From NCBI GenBank assembly GCA_030549495.1, contig JAUIRK010001056.1, forward strand, positions 1,107,501 to 1,171,500: a stretch of DNA of 64,000 bases. Direction: 5' to 3'. The first letter of the stretch is position 1; each line of letters opens with the position of its first letter. Both the position numbers and the translations under genes were made by a program. The DNA is from Nectonema munidae. Its lineage: Eukaryota > Nematomorpha > Nectonematoida > Nectonematidae. Below the pieces are notes generated by a model. It saw nothing but the letters and a program-made list of their open reading frames with translations, was not told the origin of the DNA and did not search any database. This document shows positions 25,101-40,100 of the stretch, piece after piece.

Positions 25101-28100
25101 GCTTGCTCATAGACACATACTGTGCTTGTGTATAGAGACTAAAACACTCAATTGAGGATGTTTTAACAAAATAAGACTTTCAGAAGGAAAAAGTTCATAC
25201 AGTTAAATGAGAAGAAAAATAAAGACTTTAAAATTTTTGAAAGAAGTTCATCAATTTCAAGATGCTGTTGAAGATGCGCTTTTCAAGGTTTAGTAAATTT
25301 ATTCAAAACATATTTTGTTTACAATATTAAAAGAATAAGAAAGCTTATTAAGTGTGCTTTGAAAATAGTATTAAAATTTCTTATTAAAATATGAATTGCC
25401 TTATGAAGTTATTGCAAAAATTTGATTTTATAATCTGCATCTTCTAATACCTTATATACTAAATTAAAAACTAATAAAAAGTTTTGTAATATGAGCTACT
25501 TTTTTTCAAATCTAGCTACTTTTATTTTAGAGAGTTGACAACTCCGTATTTATACAAATCATTTTACCCTTTCCAATACTTGCTATGTTCCTATTCTCTT
25601 TTATTTTACGTTTAATGAACGAGCATGGGTATGGCGAAATATTACTCTACTTCGTTCAAATTTCAAGAGCAAATTTTTTTTCCTTTTTTGCAGTTTTATC
25701 TTAAAAGTAGAAAAGGTATAAAAATATGTATGTAAACTTCTGGAAATTTTCAATAGAAGAATAGAGTAATAAAGAACAGTTACCTGCTATTAAATTTTTC
25801 AGGATGTTTTTCACGCATAACATGAAATTTGTGAGCGATAGAAGCATCCTAAAAAATTCATTGTAAATATAGGTATATGAAACAAATATACCTTTCAAAA
25901 TAAAACAATATTTCGCATCACGATGTTTCTATTGTCAAACTTATTTTTTTTAATTTATAAAAAAAGTTTGCTAAATATTTTCTACCCCCCCCCCCCCCCC
26001 CCCCGCCTTTAGTAAATTATAAATTTGCGACTGAACATACATATAACAAATGTTGGGGGGTCGGTGGCTATGATTTTGAGCCTCCATTTTCCTCTATCCT
26101 CAGCATCATCTTGTTCTAACCCGAGAGTGTGTATTTTTTCCAAGAGCCCATCTTTCCATCTCTTGCAAGGTCTTCCCCTTTTTCTTTTGCCGACTACAGT
26201 CCCATCAAAAGCTTTTCGAACGATGTTCTCTTCTTTCATTCTTAGTACATGGCCATACCACCTTAGTTTGCTTCTTTCTATAACACTTAAAACATTAAAG
26301 GTTACTAGGCTACGTCTCCTGACTTCTTCATTTTTTATGTGATCTTTCAACGATATTCCTAGTATTTTCCTCAACTTTAATTAAAATGCCATGATCAAAA
26401 ACATATAACAAATTAAAATGTAGCAAAACTTTTATTCATGAAAAAAAGGAAACAAAAACTTTGGACTATTAAGTTAAAATAATAAAAATTATATATTATA
26501 AAAATTAAATTATTTATTCTGTATAAATCAGCCCCATAAATATTATATATTACTACTAAAAATATTCGTATTCAAAATGTCGTATACTCTTTGAACCTGT
26601 AATATTTTTGCAACTTATGAGTTCGCTATAATTTGTGTATTCAAAGTGTCTTCTTCATACCTATATAGACAAACAATTACATTTCACAGAAGTCTAAGAA
26701 ATAGAGGCTTCCAACGGACCATGGTGGTCGAAAATTTATCTTTAAAAGCGTTTTGGTTTCCTTTTTTTCATGAATAAAAGTTTTACTGCCTATTAAGTTA
26801 TTTTTTTCCTTTTCTCATGATCCATCAGCCCCATTTTATCTAGATACATATAAGAAATAGACTTTTCCAAAAATTTAGAAATAAAAATATTTGTTATAGA
26901 AGCAAAGGATATATACTATAATAATAAAAAAAAATTAATAGTAATCTATAAAATAATCGAGTATACAAAATAATGTAAAATAGAGATTGTTGGTATCGTT
27001 AGTAAATACGCATGAGACAAAATTTAAAAAAAGAGAATTATATATATAAGTATGAATGTCAAATTATATCATTACATTTTTATTCAAAGCACATTTATTA
27101 AAACGTTTGTAAATTCTCCCTGCAATAAGGCGACACTTGGTTACAATTGCACACAATTTAAAAGATTCTAACAACAGGCATCACATTTACATAGCTGATT
27201 GCAGAAAAAGAAATTGAAATCGAGAAGCTATCATGCATAAGGATGAATGTGGGATTAAATCAAGGACTAATGGTTATTCCTCGATGTACCCTTTTCATTC
27301 AGCCCAGCTGTTAATCAACGCGTCTATTGTAATTGCGGCACCAAAATTTTTCAATTGCATACCTTGAAAAATGTTTTAATCGAAAAGAAGGTACACTAAT
27401 AGAAGTGTGCTTAGTTGGTTGTTGTTGGATTACGCTATTCCAATATAAGCGTAGCCCAGTGTTTTCCAACCAGGTCCATGTGAACCCGTAGTGGTAAGAG
27501 CGGTCCAGGCAGAATTAAAAAAAAAAGTCTCTAAAAGACAAATGATATTTTTTTCTTCCAGTTAATTAGCGAGTGAAATAAAATTATGCATTAAAACTAA
27601 CGAAATGTTATGCAAAAATGACAGCATACTCCTAGAGAGCAAATAAAGTAGTATGAGGGTAATAGATAGATAATATATATGATATAAGTGAAAGAATTAC
27701 AACTCCAATAGAAAAATAATTATTAATGATTGATGACGGAACGGAATCAATGTATGTTTCCTCTATGTCATCTTGATCCGCTTCAACTTCGATTGACCAA
27801 CGGTCTAGCATGGCAGGAGTGGATGCTTTTAGCTTTTCAAGTATATTGATGATGCTTTCGCCTTCGTAACCTGTTAAACAAATGTGAGTTGTATGGGATA
27901 CAGCGACAATGCAAAATTCAGCTAAAACCTCCTCCCCAATTTAAACAGCGTGACAAATCATTTCCAGTTCCAAGAGGCAAAATTGCTAATGGAGGTCTAT
28001 GCTTGAATTCGATCTTATCTAAATTGGTGAAAAGGAAAATATTAGTGAGAAACTATTTAAGACACTTAAAATATATTATTCAAATACTTAAATTATAAAT

Positions 28101-31100
28101 TTGAATATATCTGTGGTACAGGATAGGATGAAGCTAAATCATGCAGATAATAATTAAAATAAAAATTGTCCAATTGAAAAACAATTATAATTATGAAAAA
28201 TAAACGAAAATAACAAAAACATACGAGAAATTTAATAAATCTAAAACTTTAAAAAAAAATTAGCATGGAACACAAAACAATTTTCAAAAATAAATGTAAG
28301 AAAACGGATTATTTAATGTAACGAATAAATATGTTTTGATAAATGTGCTAATATGCACAAAGTTCTTATGTCAAAAATATTAACCAGAGATTTTTATATT
28401 TGACTAAAAAAGCAAAATGTCATCCGTTTTCAATTTTTATCAATTCAATGATCCAATTGTCTTTCACTGTGTCATTGAAGACACAAAAATATTAAATCAT
28501 CCTTACATTCTCACTTTTCCTTTCACGTGAATCTTTCTATTGCGAATGCTCTAATTCGTATTATTCTTTGGTTGATATACTTAGTGATGATAACTAATTT
28601 TTGTGCTAAATGTCGCATTTTCTACATTAAATTGTGTATCTTGGAGGTGCCAGAAATTTTCTTTCATCTAAATTTCCGAAAATTAAAAACATCTTGAGAC
28701 GATCTATTCATATACAACAAAACCAAAATTTTATGAATCACCAAAATACACGGAATTTTCATACGCATAAAATTTCGAAAAAAGGAAATGATTTGTATAA
28801 ATACGGAGTTGTTAACTCTCTAAAATAAAAGTAGCAAGATTTGAAGAAAAAAATCACTAAAAAGTAGCTAATATTACAAAATTTTTATTAGTTTTTAATT
28901 TATATAAGGTATTTTAGATTTTTACTTTTATATTTAAACCCATTAAGTACCATAGAAATCAGACGATATCTAAAAAACGCAGACGATTTATATTCAAAGT
29001 TATTGAAAAAAGCAGACGAAGATGAAATTACTTATGTTCCCAAATGGAAACATTGGGACTTAATGGATTAAGCTTAATATTTTTTATGAAAAAAAAATTC
29101 TTTAAGTAACTCCATATTTGACTATATGAACATTATTTAAATCTAAAAGTAAAAATCAAAGTATTGAATTTATTCACAGTGATACTGCAAATTATATGTC
29201 TGGCGAAAAAGGCGAAATGCTTAAAGATAAAATATGAACAACTTGTTGATCGATGTCTTTTTCAAATTTTTTGCTGCTTTCATAACAATTAGATACCATT
29301 GTGACATATCATAACTAAGGCTAACTTCATTAGAGCCTGCGTGTAATGCTATTATCGACAGTGTTCATATTCTTGAAAAGTATATCTAATCCCGTAGTAT
29401 CTAATCATCACTTTTGATCATTTATGCGAATTTAGCAAAATGTCTTAAAACTTCATTATTTCTCATATTTCATTTTCGTCAAATATCTTTTATTCACTAT
29501 TTTATAACAAACACGTTTTACTTTTTCAATCGAATGCCAGTCTTATGGCCCATAATCATTTTGAGTTATAAACAGTACCAACTTAATGCACACGTCCATG
29601 TCCACCCCCTACTCCTTACAAGTATTTTTAATGATATGTATAATAAAGTTTCGGAAGATTAAAATAAGATAATCAGAGACTTGAGAAATTTGAATCCGAA
29701 CCCCTTTTCGAAATTTAAGAACAAAAAGGTTTATTACCCATGGCTTCTAGCACCCACCCCACAGTTCCATCACCACCGCAGCATAAAATTCTGGCTTGAT
29801 TAATGTCTTTGAAGAAATCTAAACTTAAAAATGAGAGGGAAATGCTCATAGCTACAAGACGCTAAGCATGAAGAGATTACCCTTCAGATGGACCGCCATT
29901 CAGTAAATTGAAGACTTGTCGAGGATTTAATAAATACTGAAGTTTTGAGTATAACCTATAAGAGAAAAAACAAAGTACTTTTAATTAAGAGGTGAAGTTT
30001 ATCGTTACCGTGTTCCCTGATTTCCTCCACTCTTTGGATTAATAAAAACAAGTAAAGGATGAGTTCCAAGAATCGGAGAAATGTTGAACCGTATCTTAAA
30101 AGAGAGCATACTTTGAAATGATAAGAAGTTATACAGTACATAGTTTAAAAATAAAATATATGAATACTTTACACTTTTATTTTAAATATTTAGCGCCACC
30201 ATCTATGGATCTATAAAAAATAACGTATAACTTACAATTATCAAACCAAGAGGAGCGCGAAGGGGATTCGATCCCGGCGCAGAATATATATTTGTATTAT
30301 CATCAATAAAAATGGCAACATCCGTAATAACATCCACATCCGAAATTTTTAAATATTTTTCTTTTTTCTATATACCGCTAAGTTTTTTTCGGAATTTTTA
30401 AATTTTTACATTATCCAAAATTTTTATGATAAGTGCGTCTTCATGATAACACATATACATTGACATCTAAATTTTTAAGAAGTATAAAACTTGCGTTTGC
30501 TCAGAATAGTAATTATGATATCCGAATCCACTAAAAAAAATCATTTTTACCTCCGCATCCGCTAGGATACCAAATTTGATCGGCAAAATTAGCATCCGCC
30601 CGGGCCAACATTAAAGATTGCTACGTCACTGATCAAAGACAACGATTTATAATATATGATTGGAGGCACGGGCGCACATCCGGAGGGCAAGGTCTCTTTC
30701 TGTCTCCTTCTCTGTTTTTCTCTTCCGCTTTCTCTGCTAAAACTCAATCACTCAAGCTCTCTTCTTTAACTCAAGCTCTCCTATTTCATTCTGCTCTCTT
30801 CTCTAAAAGATTTCTTATTTTAACCTTTCTTCCAAGTAAGCAGTTTTTTTCTTAACTTTGTATTTAGAGTTACTATAAATATATTTGAATTTAGAGTTAA
30901 ATTAAAAATAATTGTATTTTATCTCATTAAACTAATTTTTAGCGGAATATAAGTTCAATATTTTCAGAACCTTTTTTTAGTGATACCAAAGTTCGGCTAT
31001 TCAGCTTAATCACAGATTTTTGGTAAAAATTTAGTTCCATCAACTCTAGACAGAGCTACTTCATGTTTTAACTTTAATTAACTATTGGCTCTCACAATTT

Positions 31101-34100
31101 GAAGTTTTCATATTTTATTTTCGAATTTTTATTTTTAACACAATTACACCAAACATTTTGCAAAAATGAAAATTTGTTTATGTTTTTAAATGAGAGAAAA
31201 ATAAAGTTATCAAACTCGCATTAAAAATTTTTTCAACAAAGGTCACTATTAATCTTTATCAGTACGTTTGTTACATTTTTTTGTAACATTTGAAAACTTC
31301 AATTTTTTCAAGTCAAGAAATTTTTTTCAACAATAGCTATTTGGGAATGAATATTTGACTAACTATTCAGTTAAAAATCAAAAATACTCTGTTTTTTTAT
31401 AATGTTCAATTGTTAAATTTTGTAACTAACACTGTACAATGTACATAATTAATTAAATCATTTTTTACGAAAATTTGTTGATTATAATAAAAATATAAAA
31501 TGGAAAAAAAATTTCACTTGTTAAAAATGTACTTGATCTATTTATGACAGCTGTCAGAATTTTATTTGTAAACAGAGAAATAGTCAAAAGACGCAATGAT
31601 TTTCTTTTTCTCGTATACTATGATTTTTATTATTTATGTTAGATTAAATAGTTTTTTTATGATTTTGTGTTCTTAGACTTAAATAATTTTATGAAAAATG
31701 ATTGAACTACCATTTTTGTATACTATGATTCCATACAAAATGTAAAAATACGAGCGTTACCAAATCACCCTATAAGGGTTAGCTACTTCAACGTTGGCTT
31801 TTGCTGCTTATAAAAACTTGAAAATATCAAATAAGGTGCCGATAAACTATTTCATTTTTATGCCTCCTATTATATTTAAATTATTCTCAGAACAGACAGT
31901 TTCATTTTAAAATAGTGAAAATTGCTTTATTAGTTTATTTTGTCTCCTTTCTCTCTTATGTTGCAAAATTTTCAATTTCGAAGAGGCTTTCGTGATGAGT
32001 CCATCATCTCAACCAATTTCCCATGCCACACATAGAGTATGCTGTAGTGGATACGTCAAATTAGTTTTCGAAAAACTTAAGTTATGCTGTACAATTTTTT
32101 AGTTTTTCTTGAAGCTCTATAGCTTTTTCTGATAGACTTTTTTTCTTAAAAGTTATTATAAAAGGCAAATCATTGCAAAAGGTAAAAAGTTGTTATTTTA
32201 CTTTTTGTAGATCTTGAATCAGAACGTCCAAGTAAGAGTATCTGAATTTATCGTTTGATTATTCTGTTTGTATCATTTAACTATTTTATTTTGCTTCATA
32301 ATAAATTTATTTTTACATTTTAATATTTTTTAACTTTGTATTTGAAAATTCTTTGTTTTTGGAAGCTGACTCGGGCAAAATTATAGTTTGACTACTTGGT
32401 GTTTGCTTGCACAAATTTAACTTTTAAACTATTTTTGGAATGATGCTGAGAAAAATGAAGTAATGCTATCTTAATTTATTGTTTGATTTTTGTTTCCACA
32501 ATTTTATCTTTATTTTATATATTTTTTTGAGAGTCTAACTAACTTACACTTATTCTTATACACTAAAAAGAATGAAAAATTTCTAATACAGAGTTTTCTA
32601 ACTTTAGTTCTGTTGATAGAAATTACCTCAGAAAAGTTATGTAATTTGGATATGTTTTTTTATTTATTTTTCTCAATAAAACATTTCTTCATTTTTTAGG
32701 AAGAAGAAATAGAACAACTGAAAATTAATGAATGTTCTTTTTCATTCAATAAAATTTTCAATTTTTTTAATTTTAATTGATACGCTTTCTACACATAATT
32801 TGGAGATGGTGAGCATCTATTTGAAGGGAGAAAGTTTTGTTATGCATATTGCTCTTTATAAGTCCTCATTCATTGTTGGCGTTAAGCTTAATTAAGAATG
32901 AAATAGAATTGACAAGAGGGGAGTAAGAATTCAGAAAAATTTGTTGTCCTTTTTGGAAAACGCTTGAAAGCCCCTCCCCCACCCTCAAAGTTGTGCGTTC
33001 CTGATTGGAGGGTTGAAAAGATAGTAAAATTGGGGTAAGAAAGACATTTTAAGTAGAGTACGACTGGCTAAATATCTTTAATAGGAACCTTGGCTTAGGT
33101 AACTTATTTACTCTGAAGCCTTTGAGAACCAGGGTAGCACAGGTGTACCAAGAAATGAAAATCATCTGCTTAAAATTTATTAAATTCCAATGAAAAAGAA
33201 AGAGGGGGATTAGTCTTCAAAATTGTCGTCCTCAAAAGGTTAAAACAGTTAGTTAAGCGAGATCGGTTTTTTTATTTGACTCAATGTAAATTATCAACAA
33301 AAACATATCTATTTATAAACATATAGATCCTATCTATATAATGTATATTTAAAAGGCAAATGGTCTTTTGTCACGGCAATGCGGGACTCTTCAATCTGAT
33401 TGGATAAAATTTTTTTACATAATTATATTTTTTTAACCAATTAGTAAGCAAAAATTTGAGATCTTACTATCCAAAATTCAATCATTTTCAACCATCCCCA
33501 CATATTAAATTAAAAATATACTAGGAACGCCAATTACACGACATAGCTAGTATACGCTAAAATATACTTTAACAGGATAGAATATTAAGAAAGAAATAAG
33601 CATTGTAAGGAATTGAATAAAGTCTATTTTTTGAGTAAGTGATCAGAGCATTTAAGATTTGAAATGGCATATATTTTGATAAACAAATTAGAGAATATAG
33701 TGTTTTTTTTGTGAATAAAGAATAAAAAGATATGATATACATCATATCATTTACTAGTATTTTTATCGATAGCATTGGCAAAGCTTCGGAGGCATTTTAT
33801 TATTATATAGGGAAAATATAATATGCTTTCATTAGACTATAAAACTGAAATTCTTAATTCTTATTTAGGATTTTAAATGATATGTACTAACTAGATTCTT
33901 AACATGTGTGCAAAGTTATATTAAAATTTTCGATGTAGTATTTCAAATAAAGTATTATGGCGAGACATAGTTTTCACATTGCCCCCATGTGGTCTTGTCA
34001 GACTAATGAAAATATGTTACTTAACAAATACGAATATTTTTGCAAACAAAAGCGTAGAACAAGTTCAGGATCCCATTTTTAATTAGAAAGAGCGAGAAAG

Positions 34101-37100
34101 TCCCTCCTCCATTATTAATCTTTAAAATGAAGACAAGTACAAATGAATGATTTACTTTTTTGGAAATGGATTTGTCGTTTGGAACAAGTAATGAGGATTT
34201 TTCAATGGAATTCTTGATTGATTGAGGAGTAGTAGACATAAAATTACTGCTATTTCGTTTATCTTTAGAAAATGCACTTAAACTTTCAGCATCTGATGAC
34301 TTTTTTCTATTGACAGATCTATTCTATGGAAAAAAAACTTTAAAAGAGGAAGAAAGAAAGAATGGTGATAGGCATACCAAAACTTCGGGGCATATACAGA
34401 TGGGAGGGAGGATGTGATCTGTTAAGAGGCGAAAATCGCATTCATCTTTAATATAAAAGACACATTTGTTGTGAATCTAAAATGTTTTATTATAGATATA
34501 CGGATCATTCAATTTATTGTGAACTAATCAAATAAAAACAAATCAAAGAAATATAGATGAACTTTCTGAAAATCTTGAATTCGGATCCCAAAACAGTGCA
34601 TTATTTTTTAGATCAAATGAAAAAATTTCAGAAAATATCTAAGTTTATCGTACTCGAAAAACAAAGTGGTTTTTTAATTTTAGTAAAAAAAAGGATAAGA
34701 TAAAATTAATAAAAATTTATTAATGAAAATAATGGATTTTATTCTTCACTTCATTTTGCGACAACATGAAAGACTTTATCGAATCGAAAAAAAATATCAT
34801 AGTCAGTATTAAAAATTTTCTACACAGTCTTTTTCAAAATATTTTTAAAAAGTTGATAAAATCATACTTTAAATATTCTTCAAGTAAATCAAAACTCAAA
34901 TGAAAAATAAATTTGTATTTTTTTTTCATATTTTTTATACATTTAGTGAGCAAGTTAATTGATTTGCAAGCTCTCTTAACGCTTTAAGGAGCAGTGCTCT
35001 AAGAAAGGAAATCCATTTGCTTTAAATATATAAGATATCATTGAAAAAGAAAGCAGAGAATTGTTCTTCAAAATTATAGTCCTCAAAGGGTTAAAAAAGT
35101 TAGATAATAATCAATCAGTTAGTTAATGGAAAGTAAGTCAAATTATATTTGGGGGTCTTATTCAAATTTTTAATCATCTTCATATTATATATATACTTAT
35201 TACTTATAGTAGGCTCTCGCTTCTTCACCAAAGAAAATGCCTCCGAAGCTTTGTCAATCTATCGATGAACGCTTTAACCATGTAAGCAACAGGTTTTTGA
35301 AACCTAGTAGTCTGATGTTGTTGTCCCGTAGGTTACACTATCTCGTTATTCGTGTAATCGATCAGTTCAAAAAAGCCATTTTTATATGAACTGAGAAAGT
35401 ATATCCATCGTTGAAAAATACTCACAGGGAAAAATATAAAATTTTTGTTTCACTTTCGCAGGGGAATCGATGAGTTAGTGTATTTTCGGCCACCCTACAT
35501 AAAAGCCACCGTTAGGTACTGCAGACTTTATGCGCAGGATGGCTTTTAGCAGTTTGCTTGTACTTCTCTATAGTTTTTATATAACATATCTCAATTCAGA
35601 CGATTTAAAATATTTACTGAAGTGTGCCTGTGCTAAAGATTCTACAATTTATCGCATTTCGTTGGAATAAGGATAGAGATGTTTTGAAGAAATATAGCAA
35701 TTAGAGCAGGGGTTCTCAGTCTTTGACATAGTAGGAGCGCCAAAAATATTTTAAGATCTTGGAAGGCACAATATCATATCCTAAAAATGTTATGCATATA
35801 AGTACCCATAAAAACTTACAGAAAAGAGGAAAGGCACGTATGCGCATACAGACAAAACACAGGCAAACCGCACACATCCTTAAAGATATTCGCACAGAGA
35901 TCGAAAACAATAAATACAATACATAGATTGAAATTTTTTATTTCAACTTATTCATTTTAATTAATGGGAAACTTGGATTTGTGTTTCTTTAATCAAACTG
36001 CTAAGATTAGGTGTGTATTTTGATAAATCTGTTCGCAAACATTCTTCAAAATTTGAATTTATAATGCCCGATTTTAGCTTGAATTTAATCAAGTTCAAAA
36101 GAAAAAGATTGACAAAGGTATGTAGAAGCAAAATATGATTTAAATATATAGAAAACATTTAAAATTGGCAAGTTAATCCTTATTTACCATGTTGCATTTC
36201 ATTTTGTAAATCCATTATTTCTTTATCATTAATGCTTAGACCATTTAATTTTAAGGGAATAAATCTTAATTACAAATAGATACCACATAAAATGTTTTCC
36301 CAACAGCTATGCTTTAAGGGCACCAAAATAATGCTAAATTAGATGATGTTAAAGTGAGAAAAAGTCTTACACAAATATGACACCAAGAACACTTTAAGCC
36401 AGTGATGCCTTTTTTGATTCGCTTATGACACTTGAAACACTTTTTGGTGCAATTGCCATCCACCCAATGATGATTCATGACCTGGTAAAGAGACATGTGA
36501 AAAATAAAATGGAGAGTAAATTCGGCAGCCACACGCTCAATTACAAGATAATAAGCACAACCTTTTGTATTTTATTCGTCTTGATGTATGTGTTGATGCA
36601 GGAAGCGGGAGCACGTTGTACACACCTTTCGTGCGCTGCAAACTTACAAACTGAACAAAAAGATGAGAGCGATATAAGACAAAGAAAGGTGAAAGTCAAA
36701 GTATGTACAAACCAGAGACGCATATCCTCAAAATTATTGGCGCGGAAACTTTATTTTATAATCAGATCTAAGACTTAACAGTAAAACAGGGAAAATTAAT
36801 ACGAAACGTAATATGATTGAGAAAGTGTGTAAGAAATGAAAATAAGAAATATGGACAGGGATAAAATCAGAATTGAGAACCGACAAGTTGCTATAAGCAA
36901 AATGAATTACTTTAATTTCAGAAGCCTGCAGGGAAACATGAACAGGGTGCGACATTGGGCATCTCCAAATTATTGGCTACATCACTGTGTATATGTGTGT
37001 ATGTTTTGAATTAATAATTTACATGTGCAGCACAAGCCCTTTCTTCCATAACTTGCCAATGGATTCATGCAGATGTTGCAGCAAGAGGACATCTTGAAGT

Positions 37101-40100
37101 GTTTCAGCATCCAAACATGATTTCCATCGTCAGATATTTTGGAATCCATCTTAAAGAGAGTGAAAAAATACTTGCATTAACATTTTGCGCAACCTGAAGA
37201 AGGAAAGATAAAAAGTGATAAAATAAAATAAAAATTCACATAAACACAAAAATCATGTTCGCATAAAAAGCCTGTGAAAAGAGATAAATACAAATTAACT
37301 ATTATTCAGGAGATAAGGCCAGAGTTAGTGAATCATGGAAGAGTTATATCAAAATACATCATATTCCGCGGAATAGCGAGATGAGACTATAGCGGTTATA
37401 TTATTTTCATACCGATAAGTATTTACGTTACAAGTTTTGCGAGGATAGAATGAAAACAAAATCAAGCATATTATTTAAAACTAAAAAAAATAACATGTGC
37501 TTTTAAAAGTAGAATTATGTTCCTAGAATGAAATAAATGAAAAGCTTAGAATAAGAGCATCGAAGAAGCGAGCTAATGAATACTTAATGGTGGTGGTGGT
37601 GTTGAAATACGTGCGTTTAAAATTAATTTACATAGGTACCACAAGATGGGAAGTATTTAAATGACTGAATAAATAAATTTCATGTACGTGCATCCTATTC
37701 AAACACTAAACTTTGTAAATAATAATCGATTACGTGAATGAAAATACATACAAATAAAAACGTTTTATTCTCAACGAAGACATGCATTCTCTCACTTTTC
37801 ATATGCCCTATTCAACATAGGGAATACATACGGAAGGCTAATGCAGTCAAAATGGCATTAACTCCTTGGACATAGAAATGAGAGGTAGTGGTATCAGATT
37901 AATATACGCTTTCTCAAAGAAATAGTTACATTTCTATACAGTTAAACCTACAAACAAAGCCGGGAGTCCACAAAAAGAGTAAAAATATTGCGTAATTGGG
38001 GATATGTACACTTACAGCTATGCATCTTGTACTGGAGGGGTGAGGTTAAATATTTGCGTTGGTGGAATAAATCTAATATAAAAAACGCGATCAAAGGCTA
38101 TGTTTTAAAAAGAATTTAACAGTTGGACGTTTCGATATATTTTATTTCCAAAAAAGCAAAAAAGAGAGGTGCCAAAAAATTGAAGCATGACTTTAGAATC
38201 CTAAAGATAATTTCGTTGTTAATTTAATATACTCATTTTGATAGCTTTCCTTGGTGAAAATTCGTTTGAAAACAGCGGTGGCATACGGTACGTTACGTTT
38301 CGAAATACGATAAATATCGAAGTTCGATATGATTTCAATTTGGTTACATTTTTATATAGAGACATCTGAACACATTAAATTACACACGAACTTTTGTTCT
38401 CAAAAAATTATATTATTTCAGAATTTGTTATTGTAACTGAGATAAAAGAGTTAGATAAACAAGATACATGAATTCCAGAAAGAATATTGAAAGCATTCAT
38501 TAACTAGGTTAACATAAGCATTTTTTGTTTATAAGTTTCGCAAAAAAGATAAATTCAAAAATACATAATTATCACTCTTATAACTTGCCAAATTGAATGA
38601 GTTGGAACTCATAGAAAGTTCTACCTACGAGACATTCTGAAACATGGACTTTGGTCAACAAGCCTCTACCCCGATCACCATCTTGTTTCATTCCACAATC
38701 TTTTTGATTAAAATTATATCTACAATCTACATATCATGTACAGTAAAACCTCGGTATTTCGAACTTCAAGGCACTAACAAAATACTTCGAGATATCCGGG
38801 TGTTCGAGATATCAGTATTTGAAGTATTTTTCTCTTGAAGCATACTAAGTATAAAACATCATTTTTTAATGAGAAAAATCTTTGAGAAAAAAAAGTTTTG
38901 AGAAAATTTTTTAATTTTTTTTTATGAAATATATTTTAAAAAACAAATTTAATGATACCAAAATTTTAAAATTATTTCTAATTTTGAATATATAAAGTGT
39001 TTAAAACTCATATTTTTCATGATGATACAATTTTAAATAGTGCGATTACTTCCACAACTAGTAAAAAAATTGGTGATGTGACTTTGTTTGAGCTTAAATG
39101 CCTCCACTTCAACAGACATTATTCGATGGAGGATCTTCTGATAGCTTGGTATAATATCTTCCATATTCTCAGACATTTCAATCCAGTTATGATTTCCATT
39201 GCATCGTTAACTTGTGATAATGTAGGCTTTTTCTTCGATAAGTCTAATCCTTCATCAACATCATTATCTTCTTCACCTTCTTCATTCTCTTCGTTTTCTC
39301 CCATTTCTAATTTTCTTTCCTCAATGATATTTTCCACAATGTCTTTGTCTGTGTTGGATTCAGCAGTCATGAGATTCTCATCGATTCGAGCATAATCTTC
39401 AATTGCCAAGCATGAATGAGACGGTTCTAAATGAAAGACATCTATGTCTTCCTTCCCACTATCAGAAAAATCTTGACTTTTCTTTTTTGATTAAAAAACT
39501 TTTTGACAAGTTTTTTCAACCAAGCAGTAAAAATTTCGCTCGTGTAATCCACGCCTTTCTGTTTGCGTAGTAAGAAATAGGAAGAGTTTTTGAAACATCG
39601 TAGATTCTTTGATTTTCCAATAACAAGAAGAGACAATTTTTCTTAAACCAACATATTAACACAAACTAAAACAGTTAGCCTCTCTTTAGATTTTTTACCA
39701 CTATGACATTTTGACCCTTTGAACTCAAGGATTTTTTCAGGTAATAATCGAAAAAATAACCCAGTTTCATCAGCATTAAAAATGTCACAGGGATTGTATT
39801 CTTCTAAAATTGTCTGTAGAGTAGATGACCACGCTTTGTTAACAGCTGTATTTTCATTCACACTTTTTGATTTTCCACACAATCGTCTAAATGTAATATT
39901 ATGGCCCTCCAACATTCGAGCCACCCATTTGTACATTTGAAATTTTCACCAAGCTGTGAAGCAAAACTTTGCGCTTTAGCAATTAAAAGTGGACCAAAAA
40001 CTGGTGTATTTTCTTCCCTTTCTTTTGTGAACCATTTCAAACATGTCACGCAAAATTATATTACTAACATTATGCAACGTGTGTTTATGCGTGCTTTCTT

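Noticed and set aside
36425-36778. 117-codon plus-strand frame opposite Dgk C1 exons
   Set aside because: It is the antisense shadow of exons 9 and 10; the minus strand has the conserved zinc-finger residues and splice sites.
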